Source: Marine Group II euryarchaeote MED-G34 (GTDB lineage: Archaea > Thermoplasmatota > Poseidoniia > Poseidoniales > Thalassarchaeaceae). Taken from it: a stretch of DNA of 36,583 nucleotides. Numbering within the stretch: the stretch's first letter is position 1; each line of letters starts with the position of its first letter. The stretch covers positions 1 to 36,583 of the forward strand of contig NTJT01000012.1 of the NCBI GenBank assembly GCA_002457605.1, written 5' to 3'. Below are positions 19,828-28,873 of the stretch, one piece after another. The notes beneath the pieces are model-generated. The model searched no databases, was not told the DNA's origin, and worked only from the letters and a program-made list of their open reading frames with translations. The translations under genes were made by a program, and so were the position numbers.

Positions 19828-20253
19828 TCAGTTCAGATGGCTACGAATGCGCTTGGCTAGCATTGCACCCTCATCGGGATCGAGTTGTGTGGTAGCGAAT
19901 GGCCAGGTCAAGCCGCTGCCATCATCGTGTTTGGGGATGATGTGAAAATGAACGTGGAAGACTGATTGAAATGCGGCCTCGCCATTATTCTGTAGGACAT
20001 TGAAATCGGTAGCCCCCGAAGCCGCAAGGACGGCTCTGGAAATCTTTGGAAGAACTCTTCCGACAGCAGCAGAGGCCTCTTCCGATAGTCCGTCCAGTGT
20101 AGTGCTCTGCTCCTTCGGGACAACTAGGGTGTGCCCTATGCTGGCTGGATTAATGTCAAGGAAAGCGAATACGTCCTCATCCTCGTACACCTTATGACAG
20201 GGAATATCTCCTTGAATAATGAGAGTGAAAATGCTCGGATCGGAATCGCTCAT
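19828..20253 (-). CDS. HIT-family (histidine triad) nucleotide hydrolase
   Basis: IIQGDIPCHKVYEDEDVFAFLDINPASIGHTLVVPKE ... HVHFHIIPKHDD: HxHxH triad. Confidence 0.9.
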   Translation of the reverse strand: MSDSDPSIFTLIIQGDIPCHKVYEDEDVFAFLDINPASIGHTLVVPKEQSTTLDGLSEEASAAVGRVLPKISRAVLAASGATDFNVLQNNGEAAFQSVFHVHFHIIPKHDDGSGLTWPFATTQLDPDEGAMLAKRIRSHLN

Positions 20254-20254
20254 G

Positions 20255-21691
20255 CTATTCCTCTGAGCTGATTATTGCCTCAGCCAAAGCAATCATGCCC
20301 TCGAGATAAATTGCGGTGACCAATTCGGTGTTCATCACCATGGAATGGTCTGTGACTCTGATTCCAGTATCTCGCAATCCAGCGAGGCTGGTTGCGGCTG
20401 CTTCGAGAGTTTTTTCGTCGCGACTACCGTTGAGATTTTCCATGATTGATGACATGGTGGTTGAGACTCGTCCCACTGACTCGCCGGTGGTTCCCATCAG
20501 GGATGTGACTCTATCTCGTTCGGACTGAATCGCCTCTTCCACCAGAGAGGAGGCGGCGAATGGTGTATCCGAGACCCAGTCTCCAGCGTGTTCTCCAGCA
20601 CTGTTTCCACTCACTAGGTCCTCGAGCAACTGGTTCCCCGGCAGCATGCCAGATCCATGCATTCCAGTGTTGGCTGATCGCCCGGCCGCGTAAAGACCTG
20701 TGAACCACATATTACCATCTTCGAAGGTTACTCTGCCACTCTCATCCACAGGAGCGCCTCCTGTAGTTGCGGCGACGCTTGACATCAGAGGAATGACTTC
20801 AGTGGTAACGTCCAAGCCTGCCCTCTCTCTCACCCTTCTTGTGGTCTGAGCGAACCAGGGAGATGCTGTAGCATCGAGTGAGCGTAGGTCGAGGACGCAG
20901 CTTTCTCCGTTGAGGATTGTCTCGGGTTCGACGTCCTCTCCACTCTCCTTTCGCAGTCTACCTCCAGCACCCAGCAAATCAAGGGGAAGGTGCATGTCAG
21001 TGCCGCGGATTGTGAGTGGGTGCCGAGGAGAATTAGCCATACCGGACAGGCCTACGCCTGCAGAAATAGCAAGAGCGGATCCGATACCCGCGCCATTCGA
21101 AGGAGAGGACCATATTCCTTGGTGCCCTTCTGTGGCCAGAATGACAGCTTTGGATTGTATCGAAGATATCCCTCCAGTCAATAGATCCAGCACTACAACG
21201 CCACGAACCTGTTGATTGTCCATCACCAGAGAAAGTGGGACTAGGTCCGAGCGGCGAGGGATATTCCTCTTGATGGTCTGCTCCTCAAGAATACGAGTCA
21301 CCTCTCTGGCCGTGCTGTCCCCGCAACCTGTCAGACGGGCCTTGCTGTGGCCTGGTGCCTCAGAGGTGTGGGGCAGCCCTCCTTCTCTGCGGCGCAGAAC
21401 CAATCCCCACCTCTCAAGTTCAGCAATAACTGAGGTTGCCTCACCACAGAATCGGGCTGCTGCGACTTTGTTGGTCGACTCGCCGCCAGCTGTAACCGTA
21501 TCGTTGCGATGTTCGGTGGAGTCAAGCTCATCTATCGAGGCAGCCAAGCCTGACAGAGGAGCTGTGCCAGATGCTGAACCGACACCTGAGGAGTCGATTA
21601 CCAAGGGGATTGTGCCTGCGTCGGCAGAAGCGATGGCTGCTCGCAGAGCCGCTGGGCCGCTGCCGATGACGACTATGTCCCACGACTCCAT
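20255..21691 (-). CDS. FAD-dependent oxidoreductase of the succinate dehydrogenase/fumarate reductase flavoprotein superfamily (divergent)
   Basis: DIVVIGSGPAALRAAIASADAG dinucleotide-binding motif; LYAAGRSANTGMHGSGMLPGNQLLEDLVSG resembles the SdhA/FrdA C-terminal FAD-binding block. Start taken at MESWDIVV. Confidence 0.75.
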   Translation of the reverse strand: MESWDIVVIGSGPAALRAAIASADAGTIPLVIDSSGVGSASGTAPLSGLAASIDELDSTEHRNDTVTAGGESTNKVAAARFCGEATSVIAELERWGLVLRRREGGLPHTSEAPGHSKARLTGCGDSTAREVTRILEEQTIKRNIPRRSDLVPLSLVMDNQQVRGVVVLDLLTGGISSIQSKAVILATEGHQGIWSSPSNGAGIGSALAISAGVGLSGMANSPRHPLTIRGTDMHLPLDLLGAGGRLRKESGEDVEPETILNGESCVLDLRSLDATASPWFAQTTRRVRERAGLDVTTEVIPLMSSVAATTGGAPVDESGRVTFEDGNMWFTGLYAAGRSANTGMHGSGMLPGNQLLEDLVSGNSAGEHAGDWVSDTPFAASSLVEEAIQSERDRVTSLMGTTGESVGRVSTTMSSIMENLNGSRDEKTLEAAATSLAGLRDTGIRVTDHSMVMNTELVTAIYLEGMIALAEAIISSEE

Positions 21692-21761
21692 GTTCTCTCC
21701 GTTGGTCGCAATCACAATAGCGTCATGAACGTGACGCTCGGGACTCCGTCCCGCGAGGACC

Positions 21762-23213
21762 TCAATCGGCTATGGATAGGGCCAATCTTCGAACCGCCGA
21801 TGCTGCATCAGACATTCGCTGGCCTACGCTCTCCTGCTGCGCCTTTGACGACAGTGTGGTCTGCACCACAACTGAGGAGAGTGTTTCTCCGTACTCTCCT
21901 CTCAAGGTGACCTGAACTGGGTGCGAGCCTAGTTTGGAGTCCGGCCACGCAAGACCGATCCAGAGCACGGTGGCGTCATCCAACAGACGCCCCAGTGAAT
22001 CGACCTGATCCGTGGCTCTTGCTCTGTCTATGGGACGAGAAGCCCTAGCCTCGACTCTGATTGTCTGTAGAGCCGGTTCCCCCTCGGCCACCACAACATC
22101 GAGTTTGACATTGGTATTGGCTCCGGTGTTGTTGTGTAACATAACGAATAGATCAGCCTGACCTTGAGAACATCGGGGGGGCAGGTCGAGATCTAGTCTC
22201 CAAGACACCTCATTCATCGAGTGGTCGCCTCTGATAGCTGAGTCCTGTAGTCTGTCAATCAACCTGAAGAGTCCTGGTTCCCATGCTTTGGTGTGCGCCA
22301 ACAAGGTCCGCAGTGATTTAAGGTCGAACTTGTTCGATTTGTCAATCAAACTGTCGATTGCTGTCACTTTGAAAACACGCTTCGCCTCGGTCATCAGTCT
22401 AGCGTCGTTGAGCATTCCCCGCTCATTGAGATGTACAGCACGCAGAAGGTGCTCTATGGCCGAATCGGGGGTCTGATTACTCCTCACACTATCCATTAGG
22501 GAGATTTTCCAATCATCCCACGCTGCCGCAGTCTCCGGATCTAAATGAGCGACCATGAGATCTGACAACGGCCTGTTCAAAGTGCTGTCATGTAGAGTCG
22601 GGGCATGCAAGGACAGCAGGGGAAATGAATTGGAGCGCATGGGAATCGAGTCATCTAACATCAGTGAGTTGAGGAAGCACAGTGCCCCCAGAGCCACCGA
22701 AGCGCCCAGGAGCATTGACCCGAGAGTATTGCCTGTCTCGAGGTCCCTCACTACAATCAGCGCCAGCGCACCAAGTACTGCTGAGAGGAGGCGAATTCGT
22801 TCCCTCAGGGACCTTTCGCGCAAGGTATTGAGAATTCGCTCCACGCCTGGATAGGCATCCATCGACCTCTGGCTCCCATCCCTCAACTTGAGGCGGTCGC
22901 GTGCGGACATCCTCGCGAAGGTTGCTGCTAGATTGGTGGGTATAAGCAACACAGCAAGGAGAGTATATGCTGCGATGGCCGCATCGTAGGAAGCGAAATC
23001 CCACTTTACCAGTAGCAAACCAGCGCATATAGGAGCCACTAATGAGAGAGCCTGGCGAATCAAAGGGGTCTGGGCGGATCCAGAAATGCGGGTCCAGAAA
23101 CGCCTCCCGGTATCTCTAGCTGCCACTCTGCGTGAAAGAGCTCGTTGGTTTGAGTCACCGAACTTGCTTGAATCCGAATATGGTGTCGGCAGCTTCGGAA
23201 TAGGGGCCTCCAT
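21762..23213 (-). CDS. Hypothetical membrane protein
   Basis: 483 aa with hydrophobic LVAPICAGLLLVKWDF, AIAAYTLLAVLLIPTNLA, LSAVLGALALIVV, LGSMLLGASVALGALCFLNSLML, followed by a soluble C-terminal beta-rich domain. Confidence 0.7.
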   Translation of the reverse strand: MEAPIPKLPTPYSDSSKFGDSNQRALSRRVAARDTGRRFWTRISGSAQTPLIRQALSLVAPICAGLLLVKWDFASYDAAIAAYTLLAVLLIPTNLAATFARMSARDRLKLRDGSQRSMDAYPGVERILNTLRERSLRERIRLLSAVLGALALIVVRDLETGNTLGSMLLGASVALGALCFLNSLMLDDSIPMRSNSFPLLSLHAPTLHDSTLNRPLSDLMVAHLDPETAAAWDDWKISLMDSVRSNQTPDSAIEHLLRAVHLNERGMLNDARLMTEAKRVFKVTAIDSLIDKSNKFDLKSLRTLLAHTKAWEPGLFRLIDRLQDSAIRGDHSMNEVSWRLDLDLPPRCSQGQADLFVMLHNNTGANTNVKLDVVVAEGEPALQTIRVEARASRPIDRARATDQVDSLGRLLDDATVLWIGLAWPDSKLGSHPVQVTLRGEYGETLSSVVVQTTLSSKAQQESVGQRMSDAASAVRRLALSIAD

Positions 23214-23320
23214 GGAACTTCGGAGGACGCAGGATGCTTGATGGCATCGGCGCTATTGCTGTCGATGGAGTGGGATTTTGCGAACGTTACCTTTCTTGGG
23301 GAGTGTGCTGTCGCAGAACC

Positions 23321-23397
23321 GGGCGATTAGTGTAGTCTGGATATCACCTTGGCCTCCTAAGCCGAGAACACGGGTTCAAATCCTGTATCGCCCGCCA
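23321..23397 (+). tRNA. tRNA-Arg (anticodon CCT), CCA encoded
   Basis: Acceptor GGGCGAT/ATCGCCC; anticodon arm TTGGC-CTCCTAA-GCCGA; T arm ACGGG-TTCAAAT-CCTGT; discriminator G; CCA. Confidence 0.93.
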
Positions 23398-23402
23398 CTT
23401 CA

Positions 23403-24542
23403 TCAACCGAAAGCGAGGCCGTGCTCCTTGCCTGCTCTGGATACTTTGTGGAGGAAGTTCTCGAATGGGATTCTGGCGTGCATCGAGCGGTTGAGCTGGG
23501 TGTCACAGTTGGCCAAAGCCCCGAGCAACTGCTCACGGAGGGGGTCGGGGAGAGAGAGTCTGCGACCGACTAGAACGTCGTGGAGTTGGTGGACCACGTC
23601 GTCGGAGTCCATTCCGTGGTCATTCATCATGCTATCAATTTCGGCCAATGCCCCCGCTAGCACCTTCTTCTTACGACCGCCCCGATTTTCCCACTTCCAC
23701 TCAACCACTCTCCCTCTCAAAGCCAGTTCCAACAGGTGTCTGCCTGACTGCAGGGTGGTTGACTGAACTAGGGTGTGAACCGCCGATCGATCTTGTGCGA
23801 GGCCCCTCAGGTGTAGCATCTCCAAGGTGAACAGGGCTTTTCTGAGGTTGCCTCTTGAGATGTACGCAATGTCCTCAAGTACGCCCTCTACAGTCTCCAC
23901 GCCCTCTGATTTGGTGATGGAGTGCATGGCAGAAAGCATCGTCTCACGCTCAGTCGATGGGATTCGAATCATCTGAGTTCGAGAGCGTAACGCATCGATA
24001 ATTCTCGAGGGGGCTCTAGCCACAAGGATGAATCTAGAGGCATTTCCAACAGTCTCCATCATCCTGCGCAGGTAAGCCTGTCTGATTGAGCCGAGATGGT
24101 CGGCGTCCTCGAGAACGATGAGTCGGCTCACAGGTAGTACACCGGGGGTGATTTCGATTTCTTTACCAGCAGGAGCAATGTCGTTCGGAGAGCCAGTTGA
24201 AATCCCTCTATCAAAGGCATCTAGACTGAGTCTGCCGGCTAGAGTGTCACTCGAACCAGTACCGCCGGGTCTGAGAAAGTTCTCGAATGTGCTCATGGCG
24301 CCGCGTTGCCTAACGAGGTCGCGGGCCTGTAGAATATGTGTCGTGGAGCGCCACCCTCTTCCGAGAATCTGGCGAGCAACCAATCGCCATGCTGCCGTCT
24401 TGCCCACGCCCTCTGGGCCGGTTATCAGCAAGTGTGGCGGGTCGGTGGAGAGACTGGCTGAGATAAGTGCTTGACGTGCCTTGTTGGGTATGGCCAGCTG
24501 CTCGAATGTTCGAGGCGCGTGGGTATTCAGCCAGCCCGTCAT
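23403..24542 (-). CDS. Replication factor C small-subunit-like clamp-loader AAA+ ATPase (divergent)
   Basis: WLNTHAPRTFEQLAIPNKARQAL, Walker A GPEGVGKTAA, Walker B LIVLEDADHL, RSRTQMIRIP in place of the SRC motif, ISRGNLRKALFTLEM. Confidence 0.8.
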   Translation of the reverse strand: MTGWLNTHAPRTFEQLAIPNKARQALISASLSTDPPHLLITGPEGVGKTAAWRLVARQILGRGWRSTTHILQARDLVRQRGAMSTFENFLRPGGTGSSDTLAGRLSLDAFDRGISTGSPNDIAPAGKEIEITPGVLPVSRLIVLEDADHLGSIRQAYLRRMMETVGNASRFILVARAPSRIIDALRSRTQMIRIPSTERETMLSAMHSITKSEGVETVEGVLEDIAYISRGNLRKALFTLEMLHLRGLAQDRSAVHTLVQSTTLQSGRHLLELALRGRVVEWKWENRGGRKKKVLAGALAEIDSMMNDHGMDSDDVVHQLHDVLVGRRLSLPDPLREQLLGALANCDTQLNRSMHARIPFENFLHKVSRAGKEHGLAFG

Positions 24543-24582
24543 GAGAGGTCGTCGGATTGGCGGGACTTGAAGACCGCGCTGC

Positions 24583-24882
24583 TCACTCGGCCTTCAGAGT
24601 CTTGTGGCGTCCTTCCTTACGGGGCTTGACAAAGATCCGGTATCCACACTTATGGCAGGACTTTCCAGAGGTACCTGCCTCGGTCCACGTTAAGTGGCCG
24701 CAGCGCAGGCATTTGTAGCGGATCTCGAGTGGATCCATGGTCGATTCGCAGTGAGTACATTTGGGCAGTTCGGCAGGGCTCCAGCCCCGACGATCGGTAC
24801 GGTTGCAGTTCCTGCACTTGTGGAGCACGAGACGTTCTGCTTCGGTAGACATCGAGCCGGCGACCTGCCGGGCCTTCTTCAA
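24583..24882 (-). CDS. RpoP (RNA polymerase subunit P/Rpb12)-like zinc-ribbon protein with an extra N-terminal zinc ribbon
   Basis: C-terminal IRYKCLRCGHLTWTEAGTSGKSCHKCGYRIFVKPRKE matches the RpoP pattern (YKCxxCG...CxxCGYRIxxKxR). N-terminal CRNCNRTDRRGWSPAELPKCTHC is an extra CxxC pair of pairs. Confidence 0.6.
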   Translation of the reverse strand: MKKARQVAGSMSTEAERLVLHKCRNCNRTDRRGWSPAELPKCTHCESTMDPLEIRYKCLRCGHLTWTEAGTSGKSCHKCGYRIFVKPRKEGRHKTLKAE

Positions 24883-24895
24883 TCTGTCCTCTGCC

Positions 24896-25489
24896 TCACC
24901 GGGCCCTGCGGGCCCGTTCGCACACCCCTACGAAGTTCTCAAAAATCCTCGCGCCGTACTCTGAGTCGTTTACTTCTGGGTGGAATTGAAGTCCGAATCT
25001 ATCTCCAGATTCGTTCTCCATACCCTGCACCGCACAGGACTCGCTGTGTGCGGTAATCACGAAGCCGGGGGGTGCCTCTGTGACCTCGTCATTATGGCTC
25101 TCCCAGACCGCCTGCTCATCTGGGGTCCCCTCGAAAAGCGCGCCACCACCATCGACGAGAGAAATAGTAGCAGCGCCAAACTCAGGTTTTGGCGCCTCGG
25201 CGGCACTGCCACCGTAGAAACCCGCCATGAACTGGTGACCTGCGCAGATTCCGAGTATGGGGATATCCATGCCAAGAAAAGCACCGCAATTGCCTAACTC
25301 GCCAGTCAGGCCAACACGTGCCGCACCGCCAGACAGGATGAGGCCGTCCACAGGGCGGAGCTCCTCGACAGGTGTATCGTTTGGAAGGATCTGGGTGTCG
25401 ACACCTAGGTAGCGCAGCATTCGCCACTCGCGGTGGGTCCACTGGCCCCCGTTGTCAATCACATCGATGACCAAGGGAATGTCGTCCAT
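24896..25489 (-). CDS. guaAA: GMP synthase glutamine amidotransferase subunit (GuaA N-type)
   Basis: DNGGQWTHREWRMLRYLGVD, LSGG, nucleophile GICAGHQ, SHNDEV, LQFHPEVNDSEYG. Confidence 0.9.
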   Translation of the reverse strand: MDDIPLVIDVIDNGGQWTHREWRMLRYLGVDTQILPNDTPVEELRPVDGLILSGGAARVGLTGELGNCGAFLGMDIPILGICAGHQFMAGFYGGSAAEAPKPEFGAATISLVDGGGALFEGTPDEQAVWESHNDEVTEAPPGFVITAHSESCAVQGMENESGDRFGLQFHPEVNDSEYGARIFENFVGVCERARRAR

Positions 25490-25567
25490 GCCAAACCGCA
25501 GTGCGGCCGGATGATGAACAATACCCTGTCAAAGATTGAAAAAGAGGTGCCTTGTCGAAGAGGCCCT

Positions 25568-25643
25568 GCCCTGATGGTGTAGTGGCCTATCATGCAGCCC
25601 TGTCGAGGCTGCGACCCGGGTTCAAATCCCGGTCGGGGCGCCA
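25568..25643 (+). tRNA. tRNA-Asp (anticodon GTC), CCA encoded
   Basis: Acceptor GCCCTGA/TCGGGGC (one G-U pair); anticodon arm CAGCC-CTGTCGA-GGCTG; T arm CCGGG-TTCAAAT-CCCGG; discriminator G; CCA. Confidence 0.93.
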
Positions 25644-25644
25644 C

Positions 25645-26661
25645 TCATTTGGATCCCTGTGATTGGTGCACGTAGCAGTACTCACTGCTTCGATAGGTGA
25701 CCCTGCGGCACTTCTTGCTTGTCCTATTGTCGATGTGGAGGCAGTTTGTGTTCTGCGCCCTTCCTGCGGGCCGGGCGCGGCGGGCTTGGGTTCGGGCCTG
25801 TCTAGATAGTTCGCGCTCGGACACGTCTCTCTCCCTCTCCACCAGCATCTCCAAGGATGCTGAATCCGCCTCGGTGACTTTGGCGGCGCTCTCGACTGCG
25901 GACATCTCGAAGTAGTCGAACCAAAAGGAGCCGCAATCGGTACAACCGTTGAGTTTGATCGTCTGAGTTCGGTTATCCTTGCTCTCGTAGCTCTGGTGAG
26001 ATAGATAATCAAAGACGACAATACCCAGCACGATGGCGTCAATCACAGGGTGGCTTGGGCCAGGTATGGATCCGGGCAGGCCGTATGATTCCTTCTTCCT
26101 GATATGAAGCAGGGTGGTCTCAACCATCTCCGATGAGCATATGGGGCAGTCCAAACCGCACGGAGAGCCCTGCTCGAGGATTTCATTAGGAGTGATAGGG
26201 TGATTTTCGAAGGCATACGCGGCCTGCTTTGCGTTGATGAGTTCTCCATTGCACCGGCCACAGCGATATGTGCCAAGGCGGCGTATCCTGTTTTCCCAGT
26301 AGTTGATAACCCCGGAGTCTGATGGATAGTAGGTGAGCTTGTGGTTTGACTTTCCACTCTTATTTGTGCAATGAGGACATTCCGCGCGGTCCGGGCCCCA
26401 GGCGCTCGAATATTTCGCACTCGACATCCTATTTTCGTAATAGATCCGCCCAAGAAATCTACAGAAGAGGAACGATATGAATGTACAGAATAAAACAAAC
26501 AGAAAGATGACCGGGACGATAAAAATATCGTAGCAACCCATGGTGCCACAGTAGCGATCAGGGTCATCAAGTGCGGATAAATAAGGCCAGAACGGGCTTC
26601 CTAACCAATAGAAAACTATCCCGGCCCCAATGACCCCCTGAATCGTGCCGTCCTTTTCCAT
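25645..26661 (-). CDS. Membrane-associated multi-zinc-ribbon protein with C-terminal Cys/His module
   Basis: Hydrophobic IFIVPVIFLFVLFCTFISFLFCRFL; zinc-binding pairs CPHC, CGRC, CPIC, CTDC; C-terminal CLHIDNRTSKKCRRVTYRSSEYCYVHQ. Start at 26661 (SD GGAGTGAT) sits 4 nt after the upstream stop. Confidence 0.75.
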   Translation of the reverse strand: MEKDGTIQGVIGAGIVFYWLGSPFWPYLSALDDPDRYCGTMGCYDIFIVPVIFLFVLFCTFISFLFCRFLGRIYYENRMSSAKYSSAWGPDRAECPHCTNKSGKSNHKLTYYPSDSGVINYWENRIRRLGTYRCGRCNGELINAKQAAYAFENHPITPNEILEQGSPCGLDCPICSSEMVETTLLHIRKKESYGLPGSIPGPSHPVIDAIVLGIVVFDYLSHQSYESKDNRTQTIKLNGCTDCGSFWFDYFEMSAVESAAKVTEADSASLEMLVERERDVSERELSRQARTQARRARPAGRAQNTNCLHIDNRTSKKCRRVTYRSSEYCYVHQSQGSK

Positions 26662-26665
26662 AACA

Positions 26666-26995
26666 TCACTCCGTTTCTTCTTCCCACCAGTTGGCATCTG
26701 CTTCGGGCTCTGGCTCCGGTTCCGGAAGGGTTTCGGACTGATGTTTCCAACAGTAGTCAGTGGATCTGAATGACAGGGCGTAGCAGCCGCCGAACGAACA
26801 ATTGCGAAGTGTGTTCCGGCCCTCAGTAAGTCGCTTACTCTTGTTGTTTGACGGCAGTGGTGGGGGTAGCGGTGATGCTGAAGTGCTCAATTTGGTGGGG
26901 GGTTTTTGAGCAGTATCCACAGCAGACGATCCGCCGGCAAAGATTCCCCACGTCAATACGTGACAGAGCAGTTCCGCAATCAGATGGGCTATCAC
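26666..26995 (-). CDS. Small protein with N-terminal hydrophobic segment and C-terminal Cys/His module
   Basis: 109 aa, CSFGGCYALSFRSTDYCWKHQ resembling the C-terminus of the neighbouring gene; acidic tail EPEPEPEADANWWEEETE; start codon not certain. Confidence 0.6.
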   Translation of the reverse strand: MIAHLIAELLCHVLTWGIFAGGSSAVDTAQKPPTKLSTSASPLPPPLPSNNKSKRLTEGRNTLRNCSFGGCYALSFRSTDYCWKHQSETLPEPEPEPEADANWWEEETE

Positions 26996-27046
26996 GGTGG
27001 TTCATTGAAGAGAGCGCAATAAGTCTGTCTACGGCGTAGGGGTCAT

Positions 27047-28873
27047 TCATGCCTCAAAGGAGCATTGTGGGTATGGAGGGTGCATGGGCGGAAGGAAGAG
27101 ATTCGTGCAGTCACGGTTGACTGTAGACAAGCCCAAGAGGCTTGAAGAATCGAGACTTAGGGTTACAGGCATCATGGAAACTGGACTGGGAACATAATCC
27201 TCACCAGTTTGAGTGATAATCAGATTGATGGCGTCACCGGAGGGAATGATTACATCCATTCCAAAGAATTCCATTTTGGCGATAACCGTCTCTCCGGGGG
27301 TCAATATCTCTCCATCGCCTCCTCCTTCGTGGAACCTCAGGTCCATCACAGCATGCCCTAAATGCATGCCACTACTTGCTTGGACCATTTCCACGAAGAG
27401 ATGTCCGCTGCTTGCAAAGAGGGATATTGTGGCCTCGACGTGGAAAGTTGGGGTCCCAACAATGCGAGTTTCGGTATCGAACTCAGGGCACTCAACAATC
27501 AAACTGGAAGTCGATGTTATTGTGTTGCTTCCTCCTATCGAACATGAGTCCATATCGAAGTAAATCCACTCTTGATCTGGAGGAGGGTAGTTGGGTTCAA
27601 CTCTCCATCCTCCCATGTTGTCTTGAACCTCAGCAATCAGTCTAGGTTGGGGTCCCTTGTCCTTGAGGTAGAAATTGAACCATTCTAGCATATCATCTGC
27701 CCAATCCCAACGCAGTGTATACGGAAATGCCTCAGCTCCCCGGCCGCTGTTCAGACCCTCATGACCGCTTTTGCGGTCAGGGTAATCGTGACCCCATTGC
27801 CCGTAGAGGCCCTTGACATCAAAGCCGGCCTCAAGCATAATATTGTGTACTGGGAAAGCCATGTGAGGGTCGACGTTCCAATCCTGCAGACCGTGGATGA
27901 TGTACACAGAGCCGTTGTAATTCTGCAGAGCCCTGGTCAGGAAGTGGCGCTCTTCCCAGTAGTCACTGCCCGTCCACGCGAGATTGTCGCCGGTCAGATA
28001 CGCCCCCACTCCTGCGTAATACCCCTCGAAATATCCCTCACAAGCATTCTGGGCGTCCTCCAAATCGCCATCCAAACCAAAGCTACCGTAGACGCCGTTG
28101 TGCATGATGGCTCCGCGCGCCTCCATGCTGCCATTACGCCACATCAAGTCGTGGACGCCAATTAGTCCGGACATTGGCACTATGGTCTTCAGGTGGTCCG
28201 AACCCATCGCCGCTGCTTCCCATGGTGTAGAGCCGTCATACGATTTGCCAATCACCCCGACATTACCGTTCGAGAAGGGCGCGTCTCCGAGATACTCCAC
28301 AGCAGCATGTATTCCCTCTTGCTCATCCAGACCCATGAGATCCATGCAGTGATTTGACTCTCCGGTGCCAAATACTGACACCTGTGCGACTCCAAAACCA
28401 TGTGGTACAAAGTTCTCTATTAGGAAACGACCGAGTCTGTCTGCTGGAGTCAAGGCATCAACGTCACCATCATCATAATACGGCCCAATCTCGGCAATTA
28501 CAGGAACCCTGCACTCCTCAGGTAACTCTGCGGCGTCCATGTCACACCCTTCGATAATAGGAAGCCACAGACCCATGTGGACTTCTGCGCCACCAGTGAC
28601 TCCAGCACCACCATCACTCGCAGTAATTGCTGGTACTGGGACGAAGATGGAGCGAACTGTGTCAATACCAAATGAGCCGTTCCATGAGACTCGGCTAAAC
28701 ACGTCGTCATCCCGATAGTACTTGTTGGATCGATCCTCGACGTCCGGAAGCCAGTGCTCGTACTCTGGCTCTTCTTGTAATTCGTCATCGAAGCCAAAAC
28801 AGCCCGTAAGAGTTGAAGAAAGTAAGATGAGGGTTAGGAAGGTGCATCCAAAACGAGTTGTCACACTATTCAC
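27047..28873 (-). CDS. Secreted lipoprotein X-Pro dipeptidyl-peptidase (S15)/CocE-family hydrolase
   Basis: Lipobox LSSTLTGCFGFDDE; nucleophile elbow GKSYDGSTPWEAA; VPMSGLIG; IHGLQDWNVDPHMAFP; GQWGHDYP; C-terminal galactose-binding-like domain. Confidence 0.88.
   Translation of the reverse strand: MNSVTTRFGCTFLTLILLSSTLTGCFGFDDELQEEPEYEHWLPDVEDRSNKYYRDDDVFSRVSWNGSFGIDTVRSIFVPVPAITASDGGAGVTGGAEVHMGLWLPIIEGCDMDAAELPEECRVPVIAEIGPYYDDGDVDALTPADRLGRFLIENFVPHGFGVAQVSVFGTGESNHCMDLMGLDEQEGIHAAVEYLGDAPFSNGNVGVIGKSYDGSTPWEAAAMGSDHLKTIVPMSGLIGVHDLMWRNGSMEARGAIMHNGVYGSFGLDGDLEDAQNACEGYFEGYYAGVGAYLTGDNLAWTGSDYWEERHFLTRALQNYNGSVYIIHGLQDWNVDPHMAFPVHNIMLEAGFDVKGLYGQWGHDYPDRKSGHEGLNSGRGAEAFPYTLRWDWADDMLEWFNFYLKDKGPQPRLIAEVQDNMGGWRVEPNYPPPDQEWIYFDMDSCSIGGSNTITSTSSLIVECPEFDTETRIVGTPTFHVEATISLFASSGHLFVEMVQASSGMHLGHAVMDLRFHEGGGDGEILTPGETVIAKMEFFGMDVIIPSGDAINLIITQTGEDYVPSPVSMMPVTLSLDSSSLLGLSTVNRDCTNLFLPPMHPPYPQCSFEA

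Noticed and set aside
21216-21728. Plus-strand 170-aa ORF
   Set aside because: Antisense to the flavoprotein gene; low-complexity Ser/Arg/Pro-rich translation.
23278-23766. Plus-strand 162-aa ORF
   Set aside because: Runs through the tRNA-Arg gene and antisense to the RFC-like gene.
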